A stretch of 14,587 nt of DNA from Gammaproteobacteria bacterium HGW-Gammaproteobacteria-14 (lineage in GTDB: Bacteria > Pseudomonadota > Gammaproteobacteria > Pseudomonadales > Alcanivoracaceae). Every line of letters starts with the position of its first letter. The first letter of the stretch is position 1. Below are positions 1 through 7,422 of this stretch, piece after piece. A program made the translations under genes and the position numbers. The notes beneath the pieces are model-generated. The model saw only the letters and a list, made by a program, of their open reading frames with translations, ran no database searches and had not been told where the DNA came from. The DNA lies in NCBI GenBank assembly GCA_002840115.1, contig PGZG01000023.1, positions 1 through 14,587 on the forward strand. The letters run 5' to 3'.

Positions 1-68
1 CCGCCTCCACCGCCACAGGCGGCTAATGAGAACGAGACCAACAGCATGATTAGCAGGCGCGATAACAT
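1..68 (-). CDS. Lipoprotein signal peptide, partial gene (runs off left edge)
   Basis: The minus strand from the ATG at 68 encodes a short positively charged start, a hydrophobic stretch and a lipobox L15-A16-A17-C18, followed by at least four glycines before the window ends. This is a typical signal peptidase II lipoprotein leader. Gly at +2 after the Cys, with no Asp, predicts outer-membrane sorting by the usual Lol rule. A GGAG-type ribosome binding site lies about 8 bases upstream of the ATG. The rest of the protein is outside the window, so no function can be given. The Cys-poly-Gly start resembles that of the lipoprotein at 7483-8271, but five residues are too few to claim paralogy. The gene has the same orientation as the rib genes but lies 315 bases beyond the last of them. 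Confidence 0.75.
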   Translation of the reverse strand, partial: MLSRLLIMLLVSFSLAACGGGG

Positions 69-383
69 CTGAAATACTCCGTCTTTATTGTTATTTGATT
101 CCGCAGACATAAACGGAAACACCCGTTCACCGGGAAGAAGACGGACAGTAGCTCTGAGGTCGGCGGGCCAGCATTGTCAAAAACAGACATTCACTGGTCA
201 AAAAGAACAAGGCTTACAGCTCTGCAAGAAGAAGGAATGAGCGCTCGCCACAAAGCAAGGATGGATTAATCTTTTCGGCTTAGGATTTCCGACTGAGATA
301 GGAACTGAGTGCAACTCGCGGGCCTTCGTCAGACCTTGATTCGATCGCTCCCCGAGGGCACCAAGGAGCGACCGGATTCTGCC
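69..383. other. Intergenic region between the lipoprotein gene and the rib operon end
   Basis: This stretch holds no open frame with gene-like features on either strand and no tRNA-like fold that I can see. It must contain the 3' end of the rib transcript and probably the promoter of the lipoprotein gene, but I could not place a convincing -35/-10 pair. A TTGACA-like hexamer occurs on the minus strand at 172-177 without a good -10 at the right distance. Confidence 0.5.
345..371 (-). terminator. Weak hairpin after the rib operon
   Basis: A 7-bp stem (positions 345-351 with 365-371, TCGCTCC/GGAGCGA) with a 13-base loop starts 12 bases after the stop codon of the ribBA-like gene. No T-run follows on the minus strand, so it is not a standard intrinsic terminator. 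It may be a 3' end stabiliser or chance. Confidence 0.25.
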
Positions 384-1490
384 TCAGGAGGCTTCCACGT
401 ACTCGACAATTTCCAGATCAAAGCCGGACAACGCATTAAAACGCATTGGCGACGACAGTAGCCGCATACGCCGAACACCAAGCTCCCGCAGTATTTGCGA
501 GCCAGTACCAATGTTTCGATAGGCCGGGCCGCTGCTGCCTGCCGGGCGACGCTTGCCAGAAAAATACTCTTCGATCATGCCCTGCATATGATTGGAGGCG
601 TAATCCTGACCGAGAATAATCACCACACCAGCATCACTACTGGAAATTTCTTCCAGCACCCGATGCATATTCCAACCGGTCCGGCCATTAATTTTCGCGC
701 TCATCAGATCACGTAGCGGATCGACCTGATGCACTCGAACCGTCGTAACCTGTTCCGGCTCCGGAGTGCCTTTGACTAACGCCACATGGGTCATGTCATC
801 CACGGTATCGCGGAACGCGAGCATGCGGAACTCACCGTAGAACGTCGGCAAAAGATTATCGCTCACCAGCTCCACGGTTTTTTCATTGGTCATGCGGTAT
901 TCAATCAGATCCGCAATGGTGCCGATTTTCAGATTGTGCTGCTCGGCAAATTTTTCCAGATCCGGGCGGCGCGCCATGGTGCCATCGTCGTTCATAATCT
1001 CAACAATGACAGCAGCCGGTTCTTTGCCTGCCATACGAGCCAGATCACAACCTGCTTCCGTATGACCGGCACGGTGCAACACGCCACCGGGTTGCGCCAT
1101 CAATGGGAAAATATGGCCCGGCTGTACAATGTCGGAAGGCTTGGCATTGCGCGCTACCGCCATCTGTACGGTCTTGGCACGATCCGCCGCAGAAATCCCT
1201 GTGGTAACACCCTCGGCGGCCTCAATAGACACGGTAAAATTTGTGCCTAACTGAGTACCGTTGCGACCTACCATCAACGGCAAATCAATTTGCTTGCAAC
1301 GCTCCTGCGTCAACGTCAGACAGATCAGACCACGGGCATGCTTGGCCATAAAATTAATCGCTTCCGGGGTGACATGCTCCGCCGCCATCACCAGATCACC
1401 TTCATTTTCGCGATCTTCGTCATCCATCAGAATGATCATCTTACCGGCGCGCAGATCTTCTACCAGTTCTGCGATGCTATTCATTTTCAT
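384..1490 (-). CDS. ribBX: 3,4-dihydroxy-2-butanone 4-phosphate synthase with degenerate GTP cyclohydrolase II-like domain (RibBX type, often annotated ribBA)
   Basis: The N-terminal half (about residues 4-205 of 368) is a complete DHBP synthase, which turns ribulose 5-phosphate into the four-carbon precursor of riboflavin. It keeps the acidic metal and substrate loop DDEDRENEGD at 23-32, RAGHTEA at 140-146 and VEIMNDDG at 163-170. The C-terminal half (about 213-364) has the fold signature of GTP cyclohydrolase II at its start (LLPTFYGEFR). The zinc motif HSECLTGDVFGSxRCDCG is replaced at 254-273 by a stretch beginning HQVDPLRD with no cysteine; there is no Cys at all after residue 148. The LRQEGRGIGL loop and the TNNPxK motif are also gone (ILGQDYASN, SSPMRFN). 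It is therefore expected to act as RibB only. The ATG at 1490 is preferred over a TTG at 1505 because a GGAG sits six bases upstream. Last visible gene of the rib operon, 19 bases after ribE. Confidence 0.93.
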   Translation of the reverse strand: MKMNSIAELVEDLRAGKMIILMDDEDRENEGDLVMAAEHVTPEAINFMAKHARGLICLTLTQERCKQIDLPLMVGRNGTQLGTNFTVSIEAAEGVTTGISAADRAKTVQMAVARNAKPSDIVQPGHIFPLMAQPGGVLHRAGHTEAGCDLARMAGKEPAAVIVEIMNDDGTMARRPDLEKFAEQHNLKIGTIADLIEYRMTNEKTVELVSDNLLPTFYGEFRMLAFRDTVDDMTHVALVKGTPEPEQVTTVRVHQVDPLRDLMSAKINGRTGWNMHRVLEEISSSDAGVVIILGQDYASNHMQGMIEEYFSGKRRPAGSSGPAYRNIGTGSQILRELGVRRMRLLSSPMRFNALSGFDLEIVEYVEAS

Positions 1491-1496
1491 GTGTGT

Positions 1497-1500
1497 CTCC
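1497..1500 (-). promoter_or_regulatory. Ribosome binding site that fixes the ribBX start
   Basis: GGAG on the minus strand, six bases before the ATG at 1490. It lies inside the longer TTG-initiated reading and so argues against that start. A second in-frame ATG two codons later is too far from it to be preferred. Confidence 0.7.
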
Positions 1501-1509
1501 AGCAAGCCA

Positions 1510-2175
1510 TTACGACTTCATGTAGCCGTGTTCGGCGAGAAATGCCATGGAAATTCCATCCTGTTCGCCAGACTGCGCCGCGCGCTCCCCCAGCAACAGA
1601 CGTTCGAGATATCGGGCGATCACATCCACTTCCAGATTCACCTTGCTGCCCGGCTTCCACTCGGCGATGGTGGTCATCTGTTGGGTATGCGGCACGATAT
1701 TGAGGCTGAATACGGCACCATCAACACTATTCACCGTCAAGCTAATACCATCCACGGTGATCGAACCTTTGTGGGCAATATATTTTGCCAACGTATCCGG
1801 CGCCCGAATATCAAATCGAATGGAGCGCGCATCCGGCGTAACGCTAACCACTTCACCCAGCCCGTCCACATGACCGGACACCAGATGGCCACCAAGGCGG
1901 GTGGTAGGTGTTAAAGCCTTTTCCAGATTAACAATGCTTCCCGATCGCAAATTCCCCAACGTAGTCAAACGCAGGGTTTCACCAGAGACATCCGCGGTAA
2001 AGCCATCACCTGGCAAGGTCACAGCGGTTAAGCAAACGCCGTTAACCGCAATGGAGTCACCCAGTTGCACATCGGACAGGTCCAGTGCACCGGTGCGGAT
2101 TCGCAGTGTCACGTCGCCGCCTTTTTGCGCAAGGCTAACGATTTCTCCCTTGGCCTCAACAATGCCGGTAAACAT
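1510..2175 (-). CDS. ribE: Riboflavin synthase, alpha subunit
   Basis: Riboflavin synthase dismutates two 6,7-dimethyl-8-ribityllumazine molecules into riboflavin and the pyrimidinedione that re-enters the pathway; it acts in the cytosol as a trimer. The 221-residue protein shows the family's internal duplication. The first lumazine-binding barrel begins with MFTGIVEAKG and has NGVCLT at 45-50. The second begins near residue 97 with VSGHVDG (99-105) and has DGISLTV at 142-148. Length is normal. The start at 2175 gives the conserved MFTGIVE N-terminus and has AGGAG eight bases upstream; the longer reading from 2220 adds residues foreign to the family and overlaps the end of ribD. It lies 17 bases after ribD and 19 before ribBX. 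In some genomes the gene is called ribC. Confidence 0.96.
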   Translation of the reverse strand: MFTGIVEAKGEIVSLAQKGGDVTLRIRTGALDLSDVQLGDSIAVNGVCLTAVTLPGDGFTADVSGETLRLTTLGNLRSGSIVNLEKALTPTTRLGGHLVSGHVDGLGEVVSVTPDARSIRFDIRAPDTLAKYIAHKGSITVDGISLTVNSVDGAVFSLNIVPHTQQMTTIAEWKPGSKVNLEVDVIARYLERLLLGERAAQSGEQDGISMAFLAEHGYMKS

Positions 2176-2183
2176 GTCTGCGT

Positions 2184-2188
2184 CTCCT
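2184..2188 (-). promoter_or_regulatory. Ribosome binding site of ribE
   Basis: AGGAG on the minus strand, eight bases before the ATG at 2175, in the short gap after the ribD stop. It supports the short, family-consistent start of riboflavin synthase. Confidence 0.7.
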
Positions 2189-2192
2189 GATT

Positions 2193-3308
2193 TTATAACT
2201 GCGGTATGTAAGTCAGACACAGGTCTTTGCCAACCGTGTCGACCCGCTGCAACGTCAGACGCTGCTGCTCCGCCATGGTGGCAATTTCCGGCAGCAATAG
2301 CAGTGGCCGCGCCGACGAACCGAGCAGGGTCGGCGCCATAAACACCACCAGCTCATCCCATAACTTTTCGCGAACAAAGGCACCGGCGAGGGTCGCGCCA
2401 GCTTCCACCAGCACTTCATTGCAACCATGTTCCGCCAGCAAGCGCAGCAACGCCATCAGGTCAGTACCGGAACCTGATCCCGGCAATGTCCGCACTTGCG
2501 CACCGCGGGCACGGACCGCACCGGCAAGCGCATCACTGGCCGCACTGATTACCCATACCTCACCAGACTCCGCCAATAGCCGTGCTTCCAGCGGGATCTG
2601 TAAACGCCGATCCAGCACCACTCGCAGGGGCTGACGAACAGTGCCCGGATAATCCCCTTCCGACCAATCATCCGGACGTACCGTAAGCGCCGGATTATCC
2701 GCCAGTACGGTGCCAATGCCGGTGATCACCGCCGACGAGCGAGCCCGCAGACGCTGCACCGCCTGTCGGGCCGGTGTGCCAGTAATCCATTGAGATTCGC
2801 CGCTGGCCATAGCGGTGCGACCATCCAGGCTCATCGCCAACTTGACCCGCACCAGTGGTAATCCGGTTTCCATGCGCTTGATAAAACCCGGATTCAAGGC
2901 CCGCGCCTCAGCTTCCAGCAGACCACACTCAACCGTGATACCCGCAGCGCGTAATCGCGCCAAACCCTGTCCCGCCACCTGGGGATTCGGATCTTGCATC
3001 GCCGCCACAACCCGACGCACCCCAGCATCAATCAGGGCATCTGCACAGGGACCTGTGCGACCGGTATGGCTACATGGCTCCAATGTCACATAACAGGTGG
3101 CGCCACGGGCCAACGTACCCGCCTGCGCGAGCGCATGGCGCTCCGCATGGGGTTCACCGGCTCGTGCATGCCATCCCTCGCCCACCACCCGGCCATCGTT
3201 GACCAGCACCGCGCCAACCCGAGGATTAGGGTCTGTGGTATAGAGGCCACGCCACGCCAACTTCAACGCACGCTGCATATAGCCACTGTCGAGATCGGTT
3301 ACGGTCAT
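2193..3308 (-). CDS. ribD: Bifunctional diaminohydroxyphosphoribosylaminopyrimidine deaminase / 5-amino-6-(5-phosphoribosylamino)uracil reductase
   Basis: RibD catalyses the second and third steps from GTP to riboflavin: zinc-dependent deamination of the pyrimidine, then NADPH-dependent reduction of the ribosyl side chain. The N-terminal cytidine-deaminase-like domain (about 10-150 of 371) carries the zinc site HAE at 54-56 with PC at 78-79 and Cys88. The C-terminal reductase domain begins near VRVKLAMSLDGRTA and contains ITGIGTVLADNPALTVR and, further on, LVEAGATLAGAF. Length matches the E. coli enzyme (about 367). I chose the ATG at 3308 (MTVTDLDSGYMQRAL). It has a modest GGGA-type site upstream, whereas the ATG at 3341 has no visible ribosome binding site and adds an unrelated Pro- and Thr-rich lead. 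The gene is 54 bases after nrdR and 17 before ribE. Both domains appear intact. Confidence 0.95.
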   Translation of the reverse strand: MTVTDLDSGYMQRALKLAWRGLYTTDPNPRVGAVLVNDGRVVGEGWHARAGEPHAERHALAQAGTLARGATCYVTLEPCSHTGRTGPCADALIDAGVRRVVAAMQDPNPQVAGQGLARLRAAGITVECGLLEAEARALNPGFIKRMETGLPLVRVKLAMSLDGRTAMASGESQWITGTPARQAVQRLRARSSAVITGIGTVLADNPALTVRPDDWSEGDYPGTVRQPLRVVLDRRLQIPLEARLLAESGEVWVISAASDALAGAVRARGAQVRTLPGSGSGTDLMALLRLLAEHGCNEVLVEAGATLAGAFVREKLWDELVVFMAPTLLGSSARPLLLLPEIATMAEQQRLTLQRVDTVGKDLCLTYIPQL

Positions 3309-3362
3309 GGGGGTTCCCGGTGTCAGATGTGTCGGCCCCATGAAGGGACGCCAGACTACGTC

Positions 3363-3824
3363 TCAAGCATCCTTAGATTGCTCAAGACGATCAACTTCTG
3401 CGCGGAAGTCAGAAATATCCTGAAAGCTGCGATAGACAGAGGCAAAGCGCACATAGGCCACGGTATCCAGTTGACGGAGCTCTTCCATCACCCGCTCACC
3501 GACCACCAACGCGGGCACTTCCCGCTCACCAGTGGCGCGCAACCGGTGGGTTATACGAGTCACCGCTGCATCCACCGCCTCAAGACTTACGGGCCGTTTT
3601 TCCAACGCACGCATCAGACCAGCCCGTAATTTGGCATCATCAAACGGCTCACGCTTGCCGTCGGATTTGATCACCCGAGGCATTACCAGCTCCGCTGTTT
3701 CAAACGTGGTGAAACGCTCTCCGCAACTACCGCATTCGCGACGCCGACGTACCTGCCCGCCATCCGCTACCAGACGGGAGTCGATAACCTTGGTGTCATC
3801 TGCGCCGCAAAAGGGACAATGCAT
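3363..3824 (-). CDS. nrdR: Transcriptional repressor NrdR
   Basis: NrdR represses ribonucleotide reductase operons by binding NrdR boxes when its ATP-cone senses nucleotides. The 153-residue protein starts with a zinc ribbon, C3-P-F-C6 and C31-G-S-C34, separated by the conserved basic KVIDSR...RRRREC segment. An ATP-cone follows (about 49-139), opening with [15 protein letters not shown]. Length is normal (E. coli about 149). The ATG at 3824 gives the family's MxCPFC start and has an AGGA-like site upstream. It lies 22 bases after glyA and 54 before ribD; the nrdR-ribD linkage is common in gammaproteobacteria. I see no NrdR box (tandem ACAnnATATnnTGT-like palindromes) in the intergenic regions here, so its targets lie elsewhere. 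Confidence 0.96.
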   Translation of the reverse strand: MHCPFCGADDTKVIDSRLVADGGQVRRRRECGSCGERFTTFETAELVMPRVIKSDGKREPFDDAKLRAGLMRALEKRPVSLEAVDAAVTRITHRLRATGEREVPALVVGERVMEELRQLDTVAYVRFASVYRSFQDISDFRAEVDRLEQSKDA

Positions 3825-3846
3825 AAAGCGTCCTGATCAGTGATGT

Positions 3847-5103
3847 TTAATGCTGGTACACCGGCAAACGGCCGCAAATAGCAGACACTTTCTCGCGTAC
3901 CGCATCAATAACCGATGCGTCACCCATGTTGTCGAGAATGTCACACATCCAACCGGCGAGAGCCTGACAGTCCGTCTCATTAAAACCACGGGTTGTCACC
4001 GCCGGAGTGCCAACCCGGAAGCCGGAAGTCACAAATGGTGACAGCGGATCATTCGGGACTGCGTTTTTGTTCACCGTAATGTGCGCAGCGCCAAAGGCGG
4101 CATCAGCATCTTTACCGGTGATATTCTGTTTAATCAGACTCACCAGAAACAAATGGTTCTCAGTGCCGCCAGACACCACATCATAGCCACGCTCAATAAA
4201 AACGGAGGCCATGGCTTTGGCGTTAGCGATAACTTTTTTCTGGTACACCTTAAAGTCATCACCCAGCGCTTCCTTGAAACACACCGCTTTGGCGGCAATA
4301 ACGTGCATCAACGGGCCGCCCTGAATGCCGGGGAATACCGCACTATTAAATTTCTTTTCCAGCGCTTCATTACGCTTGGCGAGGATCAAGCCACCACGCG
4401 GGCCGCGCAGGGTTTTGTGCGTAGTGGTGGTCACTACATCCGCAAAGGGCACCGGGTTCGGGTACACACCCGCAGCAACAAGACCCGCGACATGAGCCAT
4501 ATCCACCAACAGATAAGCACCAACCTTGTCGGCAATTTCACGGAAGCGGGCAAAATCCAGCACTTGCGAATAGGCCGAGAAACCGGCAATAACCAGCTTC
4601 GGTTTATGCTCCAATGCCAACCGCTCTACTTCGTCGTAATCAATCAGACCGGTTTCAGGATTCAAACCGTACTGCACCGCATTGTAGGTTTTACCGGAAA
4701 AGTTCGGTGCGGCACCGTGGGTCAAATGACCGCCGTGGGCCAGACTCATGCCAAGCACGGTATCACCCGGCTGCACCAACGCCAGAAACACGGCGCCATT
4801 AGCCTGGGAGCCGGAGTGCGGCTGCACATTGGCATAATCCGCGCCGAACAGTTGGCAGGCACGATCAATGGCCAGCTGCTCCACCACATCCACATGCTCG
4901 CAACCGCCGTAATAACGCTTGCGGGGATAGCCTTCCGCGTACTTGTTCGTCAGTACCGTACCTTGGGCTTCAATCACCGCCGGAGACGCATAGTTCTCTG
5001 AGGCAATCAGCTCAATATGGGCCTCTTGGCGCTTCTCTTCTGCCGATACAGCGGCCTGAATTTCCGGGTCAAACGCAGCGATGGTGTGGTCTTTGCCAAA
5101 CAT
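3847..5103 (-). CDS. glyA: Serine hydroxymethyltransferase
   Basis: GlyA uses pyridoxal phosphate to transfer the serine C3 unit to tetrahydrofolate, giving glycine and 5,10-methylene-THF for purines, thymidylate and methionine. The 418-residue protein has the whole family core: [10 protein letters not shown] near 31-40, [13 protein letters not shown] at 55-67, the [10 protein letters not shown] stretch at 121-130, DMAHVAGL at 201-208 and the PLP-lysine loop [14 protein letters not shown] with Lys230. The C-terminal region has [17 protein letters not shown]. Length matches E. coli (417). The ATG at 5103 is chosen because GAAGG lies seven bases upstream. The in-frame ATG at 5145 would add 14 odd residues and overlaps the likely -10 element. 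First gene of the leftward glyA-nrdR-ribD-ribE-ribBX run, divergent from ettA. Confidence 0.97.
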   Translation of the reverse strand: MFGKDHTIAAFDPEIQAAVSAEEKRQEAHIELIASENYASPAVIEAQGTVLTNKYAEGYPRKRYYGGCEHVDVVEQLAIDRACQLFGADYANVQPHSGSQANGAVFLALVQPGDTVLGMSLAHGGHLTHGAAPNFSGKTYNAVQYGLNPETGLIDYDEVERLALEHKPKLVIAGFSAYSQVLDFARFREIADKVGAYLLVDMAHVAGLVAAGVYPNPVPFADVVTTTTHKTLRGPRGGLILAKRNEALEKKFNSAVFPGIQGGPLMHVIAAKAVCFKEALGDDFKVYQKKVIANAKAMASVFIERGYDVVSGGTENHLFLVSLIKQNITGKDADAAFGAAHITVNKNAVPNDPLSPFVTSGFRVGTPAVTTRGFNETDCQALAGWMCDILDNMGDASVIDAVREKVSAICGRLPVYQH

Positions 5104-5110
5104 GAGTGGG

Positions 5111-5115
5111 CCTTC
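5111..5115 (-). promoter_or_regulatory. Ribosome binding site of glyA
   Basis: GAAGG on the minus strand, seven bases before the ATG at 5103. It supports this start over the upstream in-frame ATG at 5145. Confidence 0.6.
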
Positions 5116-5138
5116 TCGGTAACCGGGTTTGCGGGGAG

Positions 5139-5163
5139 GCCGCATTCTAGCCGAATGGGCGGC
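5139..5163. repeat. Inverted repeat overlapping the glyA -10 element
   Basis: GCCGCATTC (5139-5147) and its complement GAATGGGCGGC (5153-5163, with two extra G) form an imperfect dyad around TAGCC. The left arm covers most of the candidate -10 of glyA. It could be an operator or chance; it does not match the PurR or MetR consensus that I know from E. coli glyA. Confidence 0.3.
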
Positions 5164-5172
5164 TTAAATCAC
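5144..5172 (-). promoter_or_regulatory. Candidate sigma70 promoter of glyA operon
   Basis: On the minus strand TAGAAT (5144-5149) matches the -10 consensus in five of six positions. Seventeen bases upstream lies GTGATT (5167-5172), a poor -35. Transcription would start near 5137 and leave a leader of about 34 bases with no room for a riboswitch. The weak -35 suggests an activator or a different true -35; the spacing and position are otherwise plausible. Confidence 0.45.
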
Positions 5173-5242
5173 TTGGGATAGCGTGAAGACTGGCAGGCCC
5201 ATGACGGCTTCACTCAAGGACTCCCGCTATGGCCTGACACCC

Positions 5243-5267
5243 CCCTGTAAAATAGGGTTAGACAGGG
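5243..5267. repeat. Short inverted repeat in the glyA-ettA intergenic region
   Basis: CCCTGT (5243-5248) and ACAGGG (5262-5267) are perfect 6-bp arms around 13 AT-rich bases. The region 5104-5379 between the divergent genes glyA and ettA holds no gene. I could not place a convincing ettA promoter in it; the last 90 bases before ettA are pyrimidine-rich. The repeat may be a protein-binding site or chance. Confidence 0.25.
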
Positions 5268-5379
5268 AAACACGCCTCATCCGGGCGCATTTTCAGCCAG
5301 CCCCGACTTTCCCCGAGCCCCCATTTCCGCTAGCGTATGCGCACTTTTTCCATCCTTTCATCGTTATTCCGGATTGCCC

Positions 5380-7047
5380 ATGTCTCAGTACATTTTCACT
5401 ATGAATCGGGTCGGCAAGGTTGTGCCGCCGAAAAAACAGATCCTGAAGGACATCTCACTGTCCTTTTTCCCCGGCGCCAAAATCGGCGTACTAGGCCTTA
5501 ATGGCTCAGGGAAGTCCTCATTGCTGCGCATTATGGCCGGCGTTGATACCGACTACATCGGCGAAGCCCGGCCACAGGCAGGTATCCGCATTGGTTATCT
5601 GCCTCAGGAGCCGGAACTGGATAACAGCAAAACCGTCCGCGATATTGTCGAGGAAGCCCTCGGCGAGGTCCGCCAGGCCCAGCAACGCCTTGAGGAGGTT
5701 TACGCCGCCTACGCAGAAGAAAATGCTGACTTCGACAAGCTGGCCGAGGAACAAGCCAAACTCGAAGCCATTATTGAAACCGCCGGCGCCCACGACATGG
5801 AGCGCAAGCTGGAAATTGCCGCCGACGCCCTGCGGCTGCCGCCCTGGGACGCCCCCGTGAAACATCTGTCCGGTGGTGAACGGCGCCGGGTTGCTCTGTG
5901 TAGGCTGATTTTATCGGCCCCGGATATGCTGTTACTGGACGAGCCCACCAACCATCTGGACGCCGAATCCGTCGCCTGGCTGGAGCGCTACCTCCATGAG
6001 TTCAGTGGCACGGTGGTGGCAGTCACCCATGATCGCTATTTCCTCGACAACTCCTGCGAATGGATTCTGGAGCTGGATCGCGGCGAGGGTATCCCCTGGA
6101 AAGGGAACTACACCTCATGGCTGGAACAAAAGGAGCAGCGTCTGGAGCAGGAAGCCAAAAGCGAGAGTGCACACCGGAAAACCGTTGAACGAGAGCTGGA
6201 GTGGGTACGGCAAAACCCGAAGGGTCGACGAGCCAAAAACAAAGCCCGCGTGGCCGCCTTTGAGGAGCTGGCAAGCGTCGATTTTCAGGAACGTAATGCC
6301 ACTCAGGAACTCTATATTCCGCCCGGGCCTCGTCTGGGCGAGCAGGTCTTCGAGCTCACCGGTGTTGCCAAACACTTTGACGACAAGTTGCTGTATGACG
6401 ATCTCACTTTTACCGTGCCACGGGGCGCCATTGTCGGCATCATCGGCCCCAATGGCGCTGGTAAAACCACCCTGTTCCGGCTAATGACCGGTCAGGAAAC
6501 CCCGGACAAGGGTGAGATTGTTCGCGGTGAAACCGTGGAGCTGGCCTATGTGGACCAGTCCCGGGAAGACCTGGCAGGCGAAAAAACCGTCTGGGAAGAA
6601 ATTTCTGACGGTCTCGACATCCTCAAGGTCGGCAATTTTGAAATGCCATCACGGGCCTATATTGGCCGCTTTAACTTCAAGGGCGCGGATCAACAGAAGC
6701 GCGTCAAGGATCTGTCCGGCGGTGAACGCAATCGTCTGCATCTGGCCAAACTGCTCAAACAGGGAGCCAATGTCTTGCTGCTTGATGAGCCGACCAACGA
6801 CCTTGATGTGGAAACCCTGCGCGCGCTTGAAGAGGCCTTGCTTGCCTTCCCCGGTTGCGCCATTGTTATCTCTCACGATCGCTGGTTTCTGGACCGGGTC
6901 GCCACCCACATTCTCGCCTTTGAGGGCGACTCGAAAGTGGAATGGTTCGAGGGCAGCTACAGCGAATTTGAAGATTATCGACGCCGCACCCTGGGCGAGG
7001 AAGCCCTGCAACCGAAACGGGTGCGCTACAAGCGGATTGAGGTATGA
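5380..7047 (+). CDS. ettA: Energy-dependent translational throttle protein EttA (ABC-F ATPase)
   Basis: EttA binds the ribosomal E site and gates entry into the elongation cycle according to the ATP/ADP ratio. The 555-residue protein has two ABC domains in tandem and no membrane segment. Domain 1 has Walker A GLNGSGKSS at 39-47, signature LSGGER at 163-168 and LLLDEPTNHLD with Glu188. The arm insertion is at about 95-140. The charged P-site tRNA interaction linker lies at about 243-325 (ELEWVRQNPKGRRAKNKAR). Domain 2 has Walker A GPNGAGKTT at 356-364, LSGGER at 445-450 and LLLDEPTNDLD with Glu470. Catalytic Glu188 and Glu470 and the total length equal those of E. coli EttA, which separates it from Uup, YbiT and YheS. 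The ATG at 5380 gives the conserved MSQYIFTMNRVGKVVPPKK start. The stop overlaps the next start as ATGA. Confidence 0.97.
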   Translation: MSQYIFTMNRVGKVVPPKKQILKDISLSFFPGAKIGVLGLNGSGKSSLLRIMAGVDTDYIGEARPQAGIRIGYLPQEPELDNSKTVRDIVEEALGEVRQAQQRLEEVYAAYAEENADFDKLAEEQAKLEAIIETAGAHDMERKLEIAADALRLPPWDAPVKHLSGGERRRVALCRLILSAPDMLLLDEPTNHLDAESVAWLERYLHEFSGTVVAVTHDRYFLDNSCEWILELDRGEGIPWKGNYTSWLEQKEQRLEQEAKSESAHRKTVERELEWVRQNPKGRRAKNKARVAAFEELASVDFQERNATQELYIPPGPRLGEQVFELTGVAKHFDDKLLYDDLTFTVPRGAIVGIIGPNGAGKTTLFRLMTGQETPDKGEIVRGETVELAYVDQSREDLAGEKTVWEEISDGLDILKVGNFEMPSRAYIGRFNFKGADQQKRVKDLSGGERNRLHLAKLLKQGANVLLLDEPTNDLDVETLRALEEALLAFPGCAIVISHDRWFLDRVATHILAFEGDSKVEWFEGSYSEFEDYRRRTLGEEALQPKRVRYKRIEV

Positions 7048-7400
7048 CAGGGAACGAAGATAAACGCCGCTTCTCGCGTGTGCCCTTCGAAGGCATCGCC
7101 CGACTGCAACTGGGCGAGCGACTGCTCACTGTAGAGTTGCTGGATATTTCGGTACGCGGGGCACAGGTTCGTCTTCCCGCCAACGAAACCGTTGCCGCCA
7201 ACGAGCTCTGCCGGCTGATGTTGATCCTGGATGACAGCCCGATTCATCTATCACTGGAAAGTCAGGTTCGCCACAGCAAGGAAGGTCAGGCGGGCCTGAT
7301 TTTTTCGCTGATTGATGTTTCTGATATGCAGCATCTGCGCCGCATTGTGGAACTGAATGCCGGTAACGAAGGCGTATGGCGAAATCTGACAGAAGAGTAA
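7044..7400 (+). CDS. PilZ domain protein (putative c-di-GMP receptor)
   Basis: A 118-residue single-domain protein with the two PilZ signatures in order: RRFSR at 8-12 (RxxxR) and DISVRG at 34-39 (D/NxSxxG), followed by beta strands and a short C-terminal helix. These are the residues that bind cyclic di-GMP, so binding is likely. There is no output domain, signal peptide or membrane segment, which means a partner protein is probably needed. The start overlaps the ettA stop by four bases (ATGA), with only a weak GAGG directly before it, so translation is probably coupled to ettA. It is not the type IV pilus PilZ, which lacks these binding motifs. Its target is unknown. The gene ends in a hairpin that has the stop codon in its loop. 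Confidence 0.93.
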   Translation: MTGNEDKRRFSRVPFEGIARLQLGERLLTVELLDISVRGAQVRLPANETVAANELCRLMLILDDSPIHLSLESQVRHSKEGQAGLIFSLIDVSDMQHLRRIVELNAGNEGVWRNLTEE

Positions 7401-7413
7401 CTTCTGCCAGATT
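7383..7413 (+). repeat. Hairpin straddling the pilZ-domain gene stop codon
   Basis: Positions 7383-7395 and 7401-7413 pair at 12 of 13 positions (AATCTGaCAGAAG / CTTCTGcCAGATT), with a loop AGTAA that contains the TAA stop codon. No T-run follows directly, so it is not itself a terminator. It stands nine bases before the long terminator hairpin and may shield the 3' end of the ettA-pilZ message or slow termination of translation. Confidence 0.55.
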
Positions 7414-7422
7414 AAACCGTAA

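Noticed and set aside
1490..2190. FMN riboswitch upstream of ribE or ribBX
   Set aside because: The genes are separated by fewer than 20 bases, too short for an RFN element, and no RFN-like core is seen in the operon gaps.
4081..5001. A 306-codon plus-strand open frame opposite glyA
   Set aside because: It lies wholly inside the strongly supported glyA gene and its translation looks like no known family; open frames opposite a high-GC gene are common.
5104..5145. Longer start for glyA at 5145
   Set aside because: It adds 14 residues absent from the family, overlaps the likely -10 element and has no ribosome binding site; the ATG at 5103 has GAAGG seven bases upstream.
5243..5267. LexA-type SOS box at the CCCTGT/ACAGGG repeat
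   Set aside because: LexA boxes have CTGT and ACAG separated by eight bases; here the spacing is 13.
5104..5379. Possible glycine riboswitch or other leader RNA before glyA
   Set aside because: The likely start site leaves only about 34 bases of leader, and I see no glycine aptamer core motifs there.
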